Position numbers and translations under genes: made by a program. A DNA stretch of 64,000 bases from UBA1127 sp965116355 (lineage in GTDB: Bacteria; Chloroflexota; Dehalococcoidia; Lucifugimonadales; UBA1127): assembly GCA_965116355.1 (NCBI GenBank), contig OZ220679.1, positions 682,001 through 746,000 on the forward strand, written 5' to 3'. This document shows, in pieces, positions 23,370-32,150 of this stretch. Numbering within the stretch: the first letter of the stretch is position 1; every line of letters begins with the position of its first letter. The notes beneath the pieces were generated by a model that made no database searches, was not told the DNA's origin, and saw nothing but the letters and a program-made list of their open reading frames with translations.

Positions 23370-23807
23370 TTGCATGACTCGCTACCTGACTTTGAATACA
23401 ACGGAGTGAAAATTCGCGCAAGAGTGCTTAGTCAGTACGGGATAGTTCGCAACTCCAACAATAGACAAATGCGACACTTTGTGCGCATAGTCCCCTTTCA
23501 GGAGGGTGACTCTGTCCTGCCGCTCTGCAGTGAAAAGTCTGGACAGAGAATAGCCAACTACAGACTCGAAGGCTTTTTCTTTGAGTTTCGAGATTTGACA
23601 CTAGACATTCACCACGCTGATGACTTCTGTCAGGGCTGTAAGAGAGAACTCGTTCGGCTCATTGGCTTGCGATTCCACCGCATTACAACACACATTTTGC
23701 CAGAGACGTACTTAGGTCAGCCTTTGGATGAGCGTTTTGCGTTGTCAGTTTTTGCCGAGGATGGGCAAGCCAAAGGTGCGACTAGCTCTTCGGATAAGTC
23801 CCAGTAG
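23370..23807 (+). CDS. Hypothetical protein, AT-richer orphan
   Basis: A 145-aa protein I do not recognise. It is soluble and rich in Arg, Phe and His, with one CxxC (DDFCQGCKREL, around residues 87-90) that could bind metal. The low-complexity tail is AKGATSSSDKSQ. Codon choice is much less GC-biased than in neighbours (TTT, AGA and ATA are frequent), suggesting recent transfer. The start is TTG 23370, supported by GGAG at 7-nt spacing. The flanks (23239-23369 and 23808-23882) are also AT-rich and hold no other gene. Confidence 0.6.
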   Translation: MHDSLPDFEYNGVKIRARVLSQYGIVRNSNNRQMRHFVRIVPFQEGDSVLPLCSEKSGQRIANYRLEGFFFEFRDLTLDIHHADDFCQGCKRELVRLIGLRFHRITTHILPETYLGQPLDERFALSVFAEDGQAKGATSSSDKSQ

Positions 23808-23882
23808 ATGGGCAATATGCTTGGCGGCCCTTTATTTGGCAAACTTTGGTGACAAAAACTGCTCCCTCCACGTACGAACCCC

Positions 23883-24872
23883 CTACCGCGCCCGCGGGTT
23901 CAGCACGTCGTTCAGCGCGTCGCCCAGCAGGTTCCACGCGAACACCAGCAGCCCTACCACGATGACCGGCGGCAGGATGAGGTGCGGCTGGTTGCGCAGG
24001 ATGGACACGTCCTGCCCCTCACGGATCATGCTGCCCAGGCTTGGCACCGGGTGCTGGATGCCGATGCCCAACCAGCTCAGCACCACCTCCGCCCCCGCGA
24101 TGGCGCCCATCCCCATCGTCACCACCACGATGACCGGCGGCAGCGCGTTGGGCAGCAGATTTTTCAGGATGAGCCGGGGCGCCGTCGCGCCCGTCGTCCG
24201 TGACGCCTCGACGAAGGGCATCGCCTTGAGCTGAATGACCTGCCCGCGCACCAAACGAGCCACGCCAACCCAACTGAACACCGCCAGCGCGCCGAAGACG
24301 ACGAGGTAGTCGGCGACGCCCCATTGCGCGAGCCCGTAGATGCCCGTTGCATCCTCCAGCTCCCGCACCCACTCGAGCACGCGGGGCCGCACCGTCGCCG
24401 CCAGCAGGATGACCAGCAATAGGCCGGGGAATGCGAGGAATACCTCACCCGTTCGCATGACGGCCGTGTCCACCCGCTTGCCGAAGTAGCCCGCCATCAG
24501 CCCCAGCGTTATTCCGAGCGCCAGGCTGCCCGTAGCGACGGCCGTCGCCGTGACAATGAGGTTGGTGCGCAGGCTGTAGATGACGCGGCTCAGGACGTCG
24601 CGCCCCACGAAGTCCGTGCCCAACAGGTGGTCCGCGCTGGGCCCCTCCCGCGCCGCCAGCAGGTCCTGGTCGTCGAAGCCGTAGGGCGCGAGCACCGGCG
24701 CCAGCACGCCCCCGCCGTACAGCAGCACGATGACCGCGATCCCGAAGACCGCCTTCGGGCGGCGCAGCAGCTCCAGCGCCGCCCGCGCCCACGGCCCCCG
24801 CGAGCGCCGCTGGTCGTCGGACAGCGCCGCTTCGGCCTCGTGCACCATCGGACTCGGCTCAACGTGCGCCAT
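23883..24872 (-). CDS. ABC peptide/nickel-type transporter permease (DppC/OppC-like)
   Basis: A 329-aa inner-membrane permease. The N-terminal OppC-type segment and first membrane helix (AVFGIAVIVLLYGGGVLAPVLAPYG) are followed by LLGTDFVGRDVLSRVIYSLR, characteristic of DppC. The EAA loop EASRTTGATAPRLILKNLLPNALPP contacts the ATPase. It pairs with the DppB-like permease upstream, whose last 14 nt overlap its start. ATPase genes are not adjacent. The matching binding protein may be the frameshifted gene at 26849-28491. Cargo is unknown. Confidence 0.88.
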   Translation of the reverse strand: MAHVEPSPMVHEAEAALSDDQRRSRGPWARAALELLRRPKAVFGIAVIVLLYGGGVLAPVLAPYGFDDQDLLAAREGPSADHLLGTDFVGRDVLSRVIYSLRTNLIVTATAVATGSLALGITLGLMAGYFGKRVDTAVMRTGEVFLAFPGLLLVILLAATVRPRVLEWVRELEDATGIYGLAQWGVADYLVVFGALAVFSWVGVARLVRGQVIQLKAMPFVEASRTTGATAPRLILKNLLPNALPPVIVVVTMGMGAIAGAEVVLSWLGIGIQHPVPSLGSMIREGQDVSILRNQPHLILPPVIVVGLLVFAWNLLGDALNDVLNPRAR

Positions 24873-25809
24873 ACGCCCCCAACTCCTGCCGCGTCCTCGG
24901 GTCGACGAATCCGTAGAGCAGGTCGACGACCATGTTCGCCACCACAAAGGCCGACGCCACGATGAGCACCAGCGCCATGATGACCGGGTAGTCGCGGCTG
25001 AAGATGGACTCCACCGCCAGCTTGCCGATGCCGGGGATGCCGAAGATGGTCTCTGTGATGAAGGCCCCCTCAACCAGCGTGGCGAGGCTCAGGCCGAGCA
25101 CGGTGATGAGCGGCGTCAGCGCGTTGCGCAGCACGTGCCGCGCTTGCACCGTCGCCTCAGTCAGCCCCTTGGCCCGCGCCGTCCGCACGTAGTCCTGCCC
25201 GAGGACGTCGATGGCGCTGGCCCGCGTTAGGCGCACGACGCCCGCCACGCCGGGCAGGCCCATGACGAGGGCGGGCATGACGATGCTCGCGCTGAACAGC
25301 CCGTCCCAGCCGCTGACGGGCAGCAGGCCGAACTGCACGGCAAAAAGCAGGATGAGGAAGGGCGCGGAGATAAAGACGGGAGTCGAGAGGAAGAAGAGTG
25401 TCAAGCTCACCAGCGCCGTGTCCAGCCACCTGCCCTGCTGGTACGCCGCTATGAGCCCTAGCGGTATGCCGATGCTCACGGCAAGCAGCATCGCCGCGAG
25501 GCCGAGCTGCATGGACACCCAGATCTTCGGGAAGATGAGCTCGGCGACCGTCCGGCCGCGGAAGGCGAAGCTGTCGCCGAGGTCGCCGCGGGCCGCGTCC
25601 GCGAGGTACGTGCCGTACTGCACGAAGAACGGCCGGTCGAGGCCCAGCTGCTCCCGGACGAGCGCCACCGCCTCCGGCGTCGCCCTCTCGCCGAGGCGCA
25701 CCTCGGCCGGGTCGCCGGGCCCGTAGTGCCCCAGCACAAAGGTCACGAAGCTCACGATCACCAGCAGCACCGGCAACCACAGGAGCCGTCGCAGCACGAA
25801 CGTCGGCAT
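24859..25809 (-). CDS. ABC peptide/nickel-type transporter permease (DppB/OppB-like)
   Basis: A 316-aa permease beginning MPTFVLRRLLWLPVLLVIVSF, the standard DppB opening. GDPAEVRLGERATPE and DLGDSFAFRGRTV are OppB signatures, and the EAA-like loop is YVRTARAKGLTEATVQARHVLRNAL. ATG 25809 has a GAGAGG-type site; the 39 residues of open frame before it are not protein-like. It forms an operon with the DppC-like gene. A dipeptide, oligopeptide or similar solute is likely. Confidence 0.88.
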   Translation of the reverse strand: MPTFVLRRLLWLPVLLVIVSFVTFVLGHYGPGDPAEVRLGERATPEAVALVREQLGLDRPFFVQYGTYLADAARGDLGDSFAFRGRTVAELIFPKIWVSMQLGLAAMLLAVSIGIPLGLIAAYQQGRWLDTALVSLTLFFLSTPVFISAPFLILLFAVQFGLLPVSGWDGLFSASIVMPALVMGLPGVAGVVRLTRASAIDVLGQDYVRTARAKGLTEATVQARHVLRNALTPLITVLGLSLATLVEGAFITETIFGIPGIGKLAVESIFSRDYPVIMALVLIVASAFVVANMVVDLLYGFVDPRTRQELGAYGAR

Positions 25810-25903
25810 CTCGCCTCTCTCGGACGCAGGCTCCGGGCCCGCCGTCAGCAGTGATTCTACTACGCCCCCGCACCCGGATTGCCGCATCGCCGCCCTGCAG
25901 ATG

Positions 25904-25909
25904 TATACT
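25904..25909 (+). promoter_or_regulatory. -10 element TATACT
   Basis: It lies 31 nt before the esterase ATG at 25941, with a weak TTGCCG 19 nt further upstream. It sits in the divergent region with the permease operon. Confidence 0.4.
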
Positions 25910-25940
25910 GGCGCCGCAGACTGCATTGGGAGGGCATGCC

Positions 25941-26738
25941 ATGGGCGACATCAGGGTCGAATACGACGTGACTGCGGTCTCTGTAGGCGGCCGCGACCTC
26001 AACGTGGACATCTTTCACCCCGGCGGCAACGCCAACGGCGGGTGCCTTCTCTTCCTCCCCGGCGGCGGCTTCCGCACCGCCAACAAGGCCGGCCTCCACG
26101 AGCGCTACGCCCCCCGCATCGCCGAGCGCGGCTACGTCTTCATCGCTACCGAGTACCGCGTCATGGACGAGGCGATGTGGCCCGCGCAGATCCAGGACGC
26201 CAAGGCTCTCATCCGCTGGACCCGCGCCAACGCCGAGCGGCTCGGCATCGACCCGGACCGCATCGTGCTCGGCGGCGCCTCGGCGGGCGGCAACCTGTCA
26301 ACCCTCGCCGGCGGGACGCAGGGCAACCCGTACTACGAAGGCGACGGCGGCAACGAGGGCGTCAGCAGCGATGTCGCCGCCATCATCGGCGTCTACCCCG
26401 TGACCGACGTCACGGAGCGCGCCTACGGCGAGGGCCGGGAGCAGCTCTACGGGGTCAACCCCAGCGCCGAGTTCGTCCGCGCCGCCAGCCCCATCCACCA
26501 GGTCAACCCCAACTACCCGCCGACGCTCCTCATCCACGGCACGGGCGACAACACGGTCCCCTACTCCCACTCCACCACCCTGTTCGATGCGCTGGAGGCC
26601 GTCGGCGTCCCCGTCGAGCTTCACCTCTACGCCCAGCAGGAGCACATCTTCGACCGCGAGCCTGCCTTCGCCGAGTCCGTCTCGGCGGTCATGGCTCTCT
26701 TCATGGACCGTTATGTCCCGGCGAAGGTGCCCGCGTAG
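25941..26738 (+). CDS. Alpha/beta hydrolase, esterase/acetyl-esterase type
   Basis: A 265-aa alpha/beta-hydrolase of the hormone-sensitive-lipase-like group. The oxyanion loop is LPGGGFR, the nucleophile elbow GGASAGG (Ser114), the acid Asp203 (HGTGDNTVP) and the base His235 (QQEHIF). It should hydrolyse short-chain esters or similar bonds in the cytoplasm. ATG 25941 has GGGAGG at about 7 nt. It is divergent from the ABC permeases and ends before a strong bidirectional terminator. Confidence 0.87.
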   Translation: MGDIRVEYDVTAVSVGGRDLNVDIFHPGGNANGGCLLFLPGGGFRTANKAGLHERYAPRIAERGYVFIATEYRVMDEAMWPAQIQDAKALIRWTRANAERLGIDPDRIVLGGASAGGNLSTLAGGTQGNPYYEGDGGNEGVSSDVAAIIGVYPVTDVTERAYGEGREQLYGVNPSAEFVRAASPIHQVNPNYPPTLLIHGTGDNTVPYSHSTTLFDALEAVGVPVELHLYAQQEHIFDREPAFAESVSAVMALFMDRYVPAKVPA

Positions 26739-26750
26739 CCCCCAAACACC

Positions 26751-26774
26751 GTTCGCCCTGAGCTTGTCGAAGGG
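26751..26774. repeat. Family A repeat
   Basis: A full copy of GTTCGCCCTGAGCTTGTCGA followed by AGGG, between the esterase stop and the terminator. Confidence 0.7.
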
Positions 26775-26785
26775 TGCCGTCAAAC

Positions 26786-26823
26786 AGAGAGGGAGGGCGA
26801 TAGTCGCATCGCCCTCCCTCTTT
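26786..26823. terminator. Bidirectional intrinsic terminator
   Basis: A perfect 13-bp stem (GAGGGAGGGCGAT/ATCGCCCTCCCTC, 26789-26801 and 26808-26820) with a 6-nt loop is followed by TTT on the plus strand. It is placed between convergent genes. Confidence 0.75.
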
Positions 26824-26848
26824 GCGTCTCAACTGCGCGAGTGCCGCG

Positions 26849-28491
26849 CTACCGGCCCTCGATATACACGTCCTTCAGCTTCGGCACGATGAGCGGCGTC
26901 AGTGCATAACCCTTCACGTACGGCTTCAGCAGCACGATGTTTTCGCCGCTGAACCACAGCAGCACCCACGGCACGTCGTCCACAATGAGCTGCTCCGCCT
27001 CGTTGTACAGCGCCTTCCTCGCCTCCCAGTCCCGCTCGACGCGAGCCGCCTCCAGCAGCCGGTCGACCTCAGGGTTGCTGTAACCGCTCTGGTTGAGCTG
27101 GCTCTCGGAGTGGAAGAGAATGTCCAGGAAGTTCTGCGGGTCCGGGTAGTCGGCCTGCCACCCCAGCCCCGCGAAGGCCTGCAGGCGCCCGTCGTTCAGG
27201 TCCTCCCAATAGGTGGCCGTCTCCACCTGCTGCAGCTCCACCTTCAGCCCCAGCGTCTCCTCCCACATGTTCAGGATCGCCTCCAGGTCGAGCCCGCCGA
27301 GCCGCCCGTCCCCGGTATCGTCACGATGATGCGCGGCGCTCCGCCCGCGTACTTCGACTGCGCCATCAATTCCTGCGCCTTTGCCGGGTCGAAACCCGGG
27401 GCTTGCACCGCCGGGTTGTAGCCGGGGAAGTCCGGCGGCAGGATGCCTGTCGCCGGCACGACCAGCTCCAGCAGCACCCGCGATGCGATGGTCTCCTTGT
27501 CAATGGCGTGGGCCAGCGCGCGCCGGAAGTTCGCGTCGTCGAACGGCGGCTCCGAGAGGTTGAAGCCAATGTAGGCCAGGTCGAAGCCCGGCGGCGCGAC
27601 CACCACCTCGGCGTTCAGCGGCTCCAGCGGGTTGCTCACCCGGTCCAGCTCCGACAGGCCGACGCCCGTAATGTCGATCTCGCCGTTCTCGTACATCGCC
27701 ATCGCGGAGCCGCCGGAGAGGATGAGCTCCACCCGGTCCAGCAGCGCCGGGCCCCGGTAGTAGTGCTCGTTCCGCTCCAGCACGATGAGCTCGCCGACCC
27801 GGTACTCCGTCATCCTGAAGGGGCCCGTGCCGTTGGGCTTGAACACCCAGTCGTCACCCTCCGCCTCCAGGTTCTCGCGGTCGACGATGTAGGACGTCGG
27901 ATAGGTGAGCTTGGCGAGGAAGAAGGGCTTGGGCTCATTGATAGTGATCTCCACCGTGCTCGGGTCGATGACCCGCACGCCCTCGATCTCGTCCGCCTGC
28001 CCGGCCAGCTTGGCCGGCACTCCGACGATGTCGTCCAGGTACGCCGACGCCTCCGGCGACTGCGTCGCAGCGTCCGTGGCCCGCTCGAGGGAGTACTTCA
28101 CGTCCTCCGCGGTGACCTGCTTGCCGTCGTGGAATCTCGCGTTCGGGCGGAGGTGGAAGGTGTACGTCTTCCCGTCCTCGCTCACGTCCCAGCGCTCGGC
28201 CAACTCCGGCGCCACCTGCAGCGAGGTGTTGAGCGCGACGAGGCCGCTGAACACCTCGACGATGATGCCCGCCGACGTGGTGTCGCCCGCCTCGTGCGGA
28301 TCGAGCGTGGGCGGTTCCTGCCACAGCCGCCGGAAGACGCCGGCCGTACCGCCGCTGCCGCCGCCGAGGGTAAGTTCGTCGCCGCTCGAGCCAGTCCCCG
28401 CCGCGGTCTCGTCTTCGCCGCCGCACGCAAGGGCGAACGCAAGGAGGCCAAGGGCCGCCCCAATCATTGTTATGTTGAGCAACCGGGTCAT
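26849..28491 (-). pseudogene. Peptide ABC transporter substrate-binding lipoprotein, frameshifted
   Basis: Two frames together encode one family 5 extracellular solute-binding protein. 28491-27271 gives the N-terminal 406 codons: signal peptide and lipobox LLAFALAC (Cys23), then LDPHEAGDTTS, FHLRPNARFHDGKQVTAEDVKYSL and other family motifs. 27268-26849 gives the last part (MWEETLGLKVELQQVE to KLKDVYIEGR). The break lies at about 27283-27305 in a run of GGC/GGG. A one-base shift restores LGGLDLEAILNMWEE without a gap. The result is either a recent inactivating mutation or an assembly/sequencing error. It probably served the permeases at 23883-25809. Confidence 0.8.
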
Positions 28492-28533
28492 CGCGCGTGT
28501 CCTGCCAACACTGTCCTCCCTGGTGGTACGTCC

Positions 28534-29644
28534 TTAACCGTCCGCACCGTTCCCGACGGTCCGCATCAGCTCCGCCCGCAGCAGCCCGTCGATCTCCCCG
28601 TCGAGCACCGCCTGCGGGTCGCGCGTCTCAAAGCCGTTTCGGTGGTCCTTGACCATGCGGTACGGGTGCAGCACGTAGCTGCGGATTTGGTTTCCCCAGC
28701 CCGCCGAGACGTGCGCGCCCTTGATGCGCGCCTGCTCCTCCGCCCGCAGCAGCTCCTCCCGCTCGATGAGTCGCGCCTGCAGGATCTTCATCGCCACTTC
28801 GCGGTTCTGCCCCTGCGAGCGCTCGTTCTGGCACGTGACCACAATATCCGTGGGGATATGCGTGATGCGAACGGCCGTCTCCACCTTCTGCACGTTCTGC
28901 CCCCCGTGCCCGCTGGCCCGGAATGTGTCGACGCGAATGTCCTCGTCGCGGATCTCGATGGCGCCCTCGTCGGCGGGCTCGGGCAGCACCTCGACCAGCG
29001 CGAAGGAGGTGTGCCGCATGTGGTCCGCGTCGAAGGGCGAGAGCCGCACCAGCCGGTGCACGCCCCGCTCCACCTTGAGCCACCCGTACGCGAAGGGGCC
29101 GGTCACCTCCACCATCGCGCTCTTGATGCCCGTCTCCTCCCCGGGGGACGTCTCCAGCACCGATGCCCTGCAGCCCTTCCGCTCGGCCCAGCGCAGGTAC
29201 ATGCGGAGCAGCATCTGCGCCCAGTCCTGCGAGTCCGACCCGCCCGCCCCTGCGTGGATGGCAAAGATGGCGTTCTCGTCGTCGTGCGGGCCGGAGAAGA
29301 CGAGCTGGAACTCCATGTCGGCCACCCTGGCCGACAGCTCCGCCGTTTCCCGCCCGATGTCGGCGGTCAGGTCTGAGTCGCCCTCGCGCAGGCTCATGGT
29401 GATGAGCTCGGCCAGGCCGTCCGCCTGCGCCTGCACACCCCGCCACGCGGCAATCTCGTCGCCGAGGGTCGAGAGGCGTTGCATCACGCTCTGGGCGCGC
29501 GTCTGGTTGTCCCAGAAGCCCTCGGCCGATGACTGCTCGTGGAGCCGGGCCACTTCCTGCTCTTTTAAGGAAACGTCAAAGACGCTCCAGGAGGTAGGAA
29601 ATCCGCCCCTGAAGCTCTTCAATTTGTGACCGCAATTCCAGCAT
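28534..29644 (-). CDS. prfB: Peptide chain release factor 2, with programmed +1 frameshift
   Basis: RF2 terminates translation at UGA and UAA. Translation starts at ATG 29644 (AAGGAG at 5 nt) and reads 22 codons, MLELRSQIEELQ to LLERL, up to CTT TGA at 29581-29576. A +1 slip then continues with Asp-Val-Ser-Leu for 347 residues, total 369 aa. The anticodon-like tripeptide Ser-Pro-Phe is at 202-204 and Gly-Gly-Gln, the hydrolysis motif, at 247-249, almost the same positions as in E. coli RF2. Low RF2 favours the slip, giving autoregulation. The frame break is therefore functional, not damage. Confidence 0.96.
29573..29590 (-). promoter_or_regulatory. prfB programmed frameshift site
   Basis: On the minus strand GGAG-CGT-CTT-TGA-C: an internal Shine-Dalgarno-like GGAG is followed 3 nt later by the slippery CTT and the UGA stop, with C as the next base. 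This is the same arrangement as in E. coli prfB. Confidence 0.9.
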
Positions 29645-29679
29645 TGTGCTCCTTTGCTCCTACCTTGACGCGAAACCCT

Positions 29680-30420
29680 TTACGCCGCCGGACCGGTGCC
29701 GGGACCCGGCAGCAGAGAGCCTTGTAGCGCCTCCGCCGGGTAGACGCCCTCGGCGTAGCGGCCCGCTGCGGCGAGGTGGGCCAGCCGCGTCGGCTCCGGC
29801 AGCCGGTGCTTGCGGCAGCACCCCAGCGTCACGGCGATGGCCGTTTCCAGGTCGATCCGGTGGCCCACCGAGACGTAGACCGGCGACACGCTGGTCCGGG
29901 TGCGCACGGCAGCCCCGATCACCTCGCCCCGGTCCACCAGCGGCGCGGAGGCCCCGCGCTCATCCCCCAGGCCCTCCCAGCGGCCCGTCAGCCGCGACTT
30001 GGCGCAACCGATGGTGGGGACACCCGACGTCAGCCCCAAGTGGCACGCCACGCCGAACCGGCGCGGGTGGGCCATCCCTTGGCCGTCCACCAGGATGACG
30101 TCCGGAGTAATCTCCAGCCGCTTCAGGGCGTCCTCCGCGGCGGGGACCTCGCTGAAGGCCAGGTAACCGGGGATGTACGGCACCGGCGGCTGCGCCCTCC
30201 CGATGCGGACCTCAGCCAGCGTCAGCTCCGGCCAGCGCAGCACGACGATGGCGCCCCGCACCCACCCTTGATCGTCCGGCGCGGAGATGTCCACCCCCGC
30301 GACGTACTGCATCGGCCGGGCCGCCTCGTTGACGGCGGAAACCAGCCCCGCAAGCCGCCGCTGCAGGGCCGCCGCCTCTTCCAGGCCACCTGGCCAGGGG
30401 TATGCCGCCGCTAGCTTCAC
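29680..30420 (-). CDS. nfi: Endonuclease V (deoxyinosine-specific)
   Basis: Endonuclease V nicks DNA near deoxyinosine and other deaminated bases. The 246-aa product has the catalytic set Asp44 (AGVDISA), Glu91 (YLAFSEVPA) and Asp112 (LVDGQGMAHPRRFG), plus the wedge motif PYIPGYLAF. The start is GTG 30420, 6 nt after a TATACT -10 on the minus strand, so the mRNA is probably leaderless. It is divergent from tRNA-Phe, with an inverted repeat between the two promoters. Confidence 0.93.
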   Translation of the reverse strand: MKLAAAYPWPGGLEEAAALQRRLAGLVSAVNEAARPMQYVAGVDISAPDDQGWVRGAIVVLRWPELTLAEVRIGRAQPPVPYIPGYLAFSEVPAAEDALKRLEITPDVILVDGQGMAHPRRFGVACHLGLTSGVPTIGCAKSRLTGRWEGLGDERGASAPLVDRGEVIGAAVRTRTSVSPVYVSVGHRIDLETAIAVTLGCCRKHRLPEPTRLAHLAAAGRYAEGVYPAEALQGSLLPGPGTGPAA

Positions 30421-30426
30421 ACAGCT

Positions 30427-30432
30427 AGTATA
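30427..30432 (-). promoter_or_regulatory. -10 element of nfi (leaderless arrangement)
   Basis: TATACT on the minus strand, then 6 nt to the GTG start. The -35 is poor. Confidence 0.5.
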
Positions 30433-30453
30433 TCAGCTTGACATGCAAGCTGA
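30433..30453. promoter_or_regulatory. Operator-like inverted repeat between nfi and tRNA-Phe
   Basis: TCAGCTTG-ACATG-CAAGCTGA: 8-bp perfect arms with a 5-nt spacer. It overlaps the tRNA -35 box and abuts the nfi -10 region. Confidence 0.45.
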
Positions 30454-30467
30454 GCGGCACCTACCAT
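30438..30467 (+). promoter_or_regulatory. Promoter of tRNA-Phe
   Basis: A consensus TTGACA (30438-30443), 18 nt, TACCAT (30462-30467), 9 nt before the mature tRNA end. Confidence 0.65.
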
Positions 30468-30475
30468 GAACGTAC

Positions 30476-30547
<72 letters not shown>

Positions 30548-30561
30548 CGCCCCCTTCGGGA

Positions 30562-31509
30562 TCACCCCACCAGCTTCAGCTTGCGGAAGCACCGGAACGT
30601 CTGCGGCGGGTCCATCCGCCGCCCGTACACCGTGTGCGACACCTCGCCGACGTACAGGTTGCCCTTCGAGTCCACCCCGAACCCGTGCGGCGCGATGAAC
30701 TGCGTCGGCCCGTCGCCGATCATGGCGTCGCCGATGCGCGCCAGCCGCTCGCCGGCCTTGGTGAATGCGTTGAGCCGGTGGCCGACCATCGGGTAGTCGA
30801 TGAGCTCCGTATCCATGAGCATCTCGCCCACGTAGATGATGCCCTTCTGGTCCATGCACAGCGCCTGCGGCCGGTAGATGTTCTGCCAGATGGCCTGCAG
30901 GTTCCCGTTGCGGTCGAAGACCTGCAGCCGGTAGTTCTCCCGGTCCGTCACGTACACGTTCTCGTCGCTGTCCACGACGACGTTGTGCGGCACCTGGAAC
31001 TCGCCCGGCTCCACGCCCGGCGCGCCCCACGAGACGATATGCTTCCCCTCGGCCGTGTAGCGGTGGACGCGGCTGTTGCCATAGCCGTCGGTCACGTAGA
31101 CGTCGCCGGTGTTGGGCGAAACGGCCATGTTGGTGGGCCGGTTGAACGGCGTGCCGCTCCACTTCTCCGCCGCCTGGTTCTCGTCGCCGATGACCATGAG
31201 CAGCTTGCCGTCCGTCGTGTACTTCTTGATGCAGTGCTGGCTGTCGTTGACGGTGTAAATGAAGTTGTCCGGGCTGCAGTGGATCCCGTGGGCCCGCTGG
31301 TCGAACTCGCCCTCGCCCCACGAGCGGACGAAGTTGCCGTCCTTGTCCAGCACGATGACCGGGTGCGCCCCGCGGTTGAGGATGTAGACGTTGTCGTCCT
31401 TGTCGACGGTGACTCCCGAAGCGTCCGGGAACTCGTAGCCGGCCGGGATCTTGTCCCAGCCCTCCTCAGTCTCGTAGGTGAACCTGTCGACGCCGATCCT
31501 GTCGGCCAT
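30562..31509 (-). CDS. NHL-repeat beta-propeller protein
   Basis: A 315-aa protein of about six NHL blades. Repeating units end in patterns such as DNVYILNRGAHPVIVLDKDG, GDVYVTDGYGNSRVHRYTAEG and ENVYVTDRENYRLQVFDRNG, resembling the propeller of peptidyl-alpha-hydroxyglycine lyase-like proteins. No signal peptide is present. Such propellers bind partners or act as lyases; the function here is unknown. ATG 31509 has AAGGAGG at 5 nt. It is divergent from the PPOX gene. Confidence 0.82.
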   Translation of the reverse strand: MADRIGVDRFTYETEEGWDKIPAGYEFPDASGVTVDKDDNVYILNRGAHPVIVLDKDGNFVRSWGEGEFDQRAHGIHCSPDNFIYTVNDSQHCIKKYTTDGKLLMVIGDENQAAEKWSGTPFNRPTNMAVSPNTGDVYVTDGYGNSRVHRYTAEGKHIVSWGAPGVEPGEFQVPHNVVVDSDENVYVTDRENYRLQVFDRNGNLQAIWQNIYRPQALCMDQKGIIYVGEMLMDTELIDYPMVGHRLNAFTKAGERLARIGDAMIGDGPTQFIAPHGFGVDSKGNLYVGEVSHTVYGRRMDPPQTFRCFRKLKLVG

Positions 31510-31567
31510 GGGGCCCTCCTTCCGCGTGCGCGCCGCTGGGTGATGGCGGCCTGTCTGCCGTGCGGTG

Positions 31568-31596
31568 ACTATAGTTGCCGAGGCACTGAGCGGCAA
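31568..31596 (-). promoter_or_regulatory. Promoter of the NHL-repeat gene
   Basis: TTGCCG (31596-31591), 17 nt, TATAGT (31573-31568) on the minus strand. Confidence 0.55.
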
Positions 31597-31617
31597 GCGC
31601 GGAGAGCCGGGAATCCG

Positions 31618-31647
31618 TTGACAGTCCTTGCGGACGCTGGCTACACT
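31618..31647 (+). promoter_or_regulatory. Promoter of the PPOX-like gene
   Basis: TTGACA (31618-31623), 18 nt, TACACT (31642-31647). Confidence 0.6.
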
Positions 31648-31711
31648 TGCCCCATACACACACATTGCGCGGGCGCGCTGCGCCCGGACAGTGCCGGAAG
31701 GGAGAACGTTC

Positions 31712-32131
31712 ATGGCGATTGAAATCAGCGAAGAAATGGTGGAAGCGGTAAACACTGCGCTGGCCAACCGAGTCCCCTGCATCCTCGCCACCGCCGGAGC
31801 CGACGGCTGGCCGAGCATGGGCTACCGCGGCAGCATGATGGTCTTCGACGACGCCAACCTGGCCTACTGGGAGCGCTCCTACAAGGACGGCATCGCCCAC
31901 ATCAAGGAGAACCCCCAGGTGCTGGTCATGTTCCGCAATCCGGAGACCCGGCAGGCCTGGAAGTTCTACGGCACCGCCACCATCCATGAGGAGGGTGACG
32001 TCCGGGAGCAGGTCTGGGACAAGACCGTTGAGCAGGAGCGCAACGCTGACCCGGAGAAGAAGGGCTACGGCGTCGTCATCGAGCTTGCCCGCATCACCAA
32101 CTATGGTGGCGCGGTCATGTCTGAGAAGTAG
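31712..32131 (+). CDS. Pyridoxamine 5'-phosphate oxidase-fold protein (FMN/F420 type)
   Basis: A 139-aa split-barrel flavin-binding protein. VPCILATAGADGWPSMGYRGSMMVFDD is the usual first half (substrate access next to a flavin phosphate site), followed by NPQVLVMFRNPE and YGTATIHEEG. Small members of this family use FMN or F420 and reduce varied substrates; the cofactor cannot be decided from sequence here, although cofE is present in the window. ATG 31712 has GGGAG at about 8 nt. It converges with the orphan at 32157. Confidence 0.82.
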   Translation: MAIEISEEMVEAVNTALANRVPCILATAGADGWPSMGYRGSMMVFDDANLAYWERSYKDGIAHIKENPQVLVMFRNPETRQAWKFYGTATIHEEGDVREQVWDKTVEQERNADPEKKGYGVVIELARITNYGGAVMSEK

Positions 32132-32150
32132 TCGCTACACACGCACAACC

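Noticed and set aside
27403..29376. 657-codon plus-strand frame
   Set aside because: It is antisense to the binding-protein gene and prfB, with no domain-like sequence.
29576..29581. prfB internal UGA considered as a second selenocysteine codon
   Set aside because: The downstream family sequence is in the +1 frame and the site matches the known RF2 frameshift, not Sec insertion.
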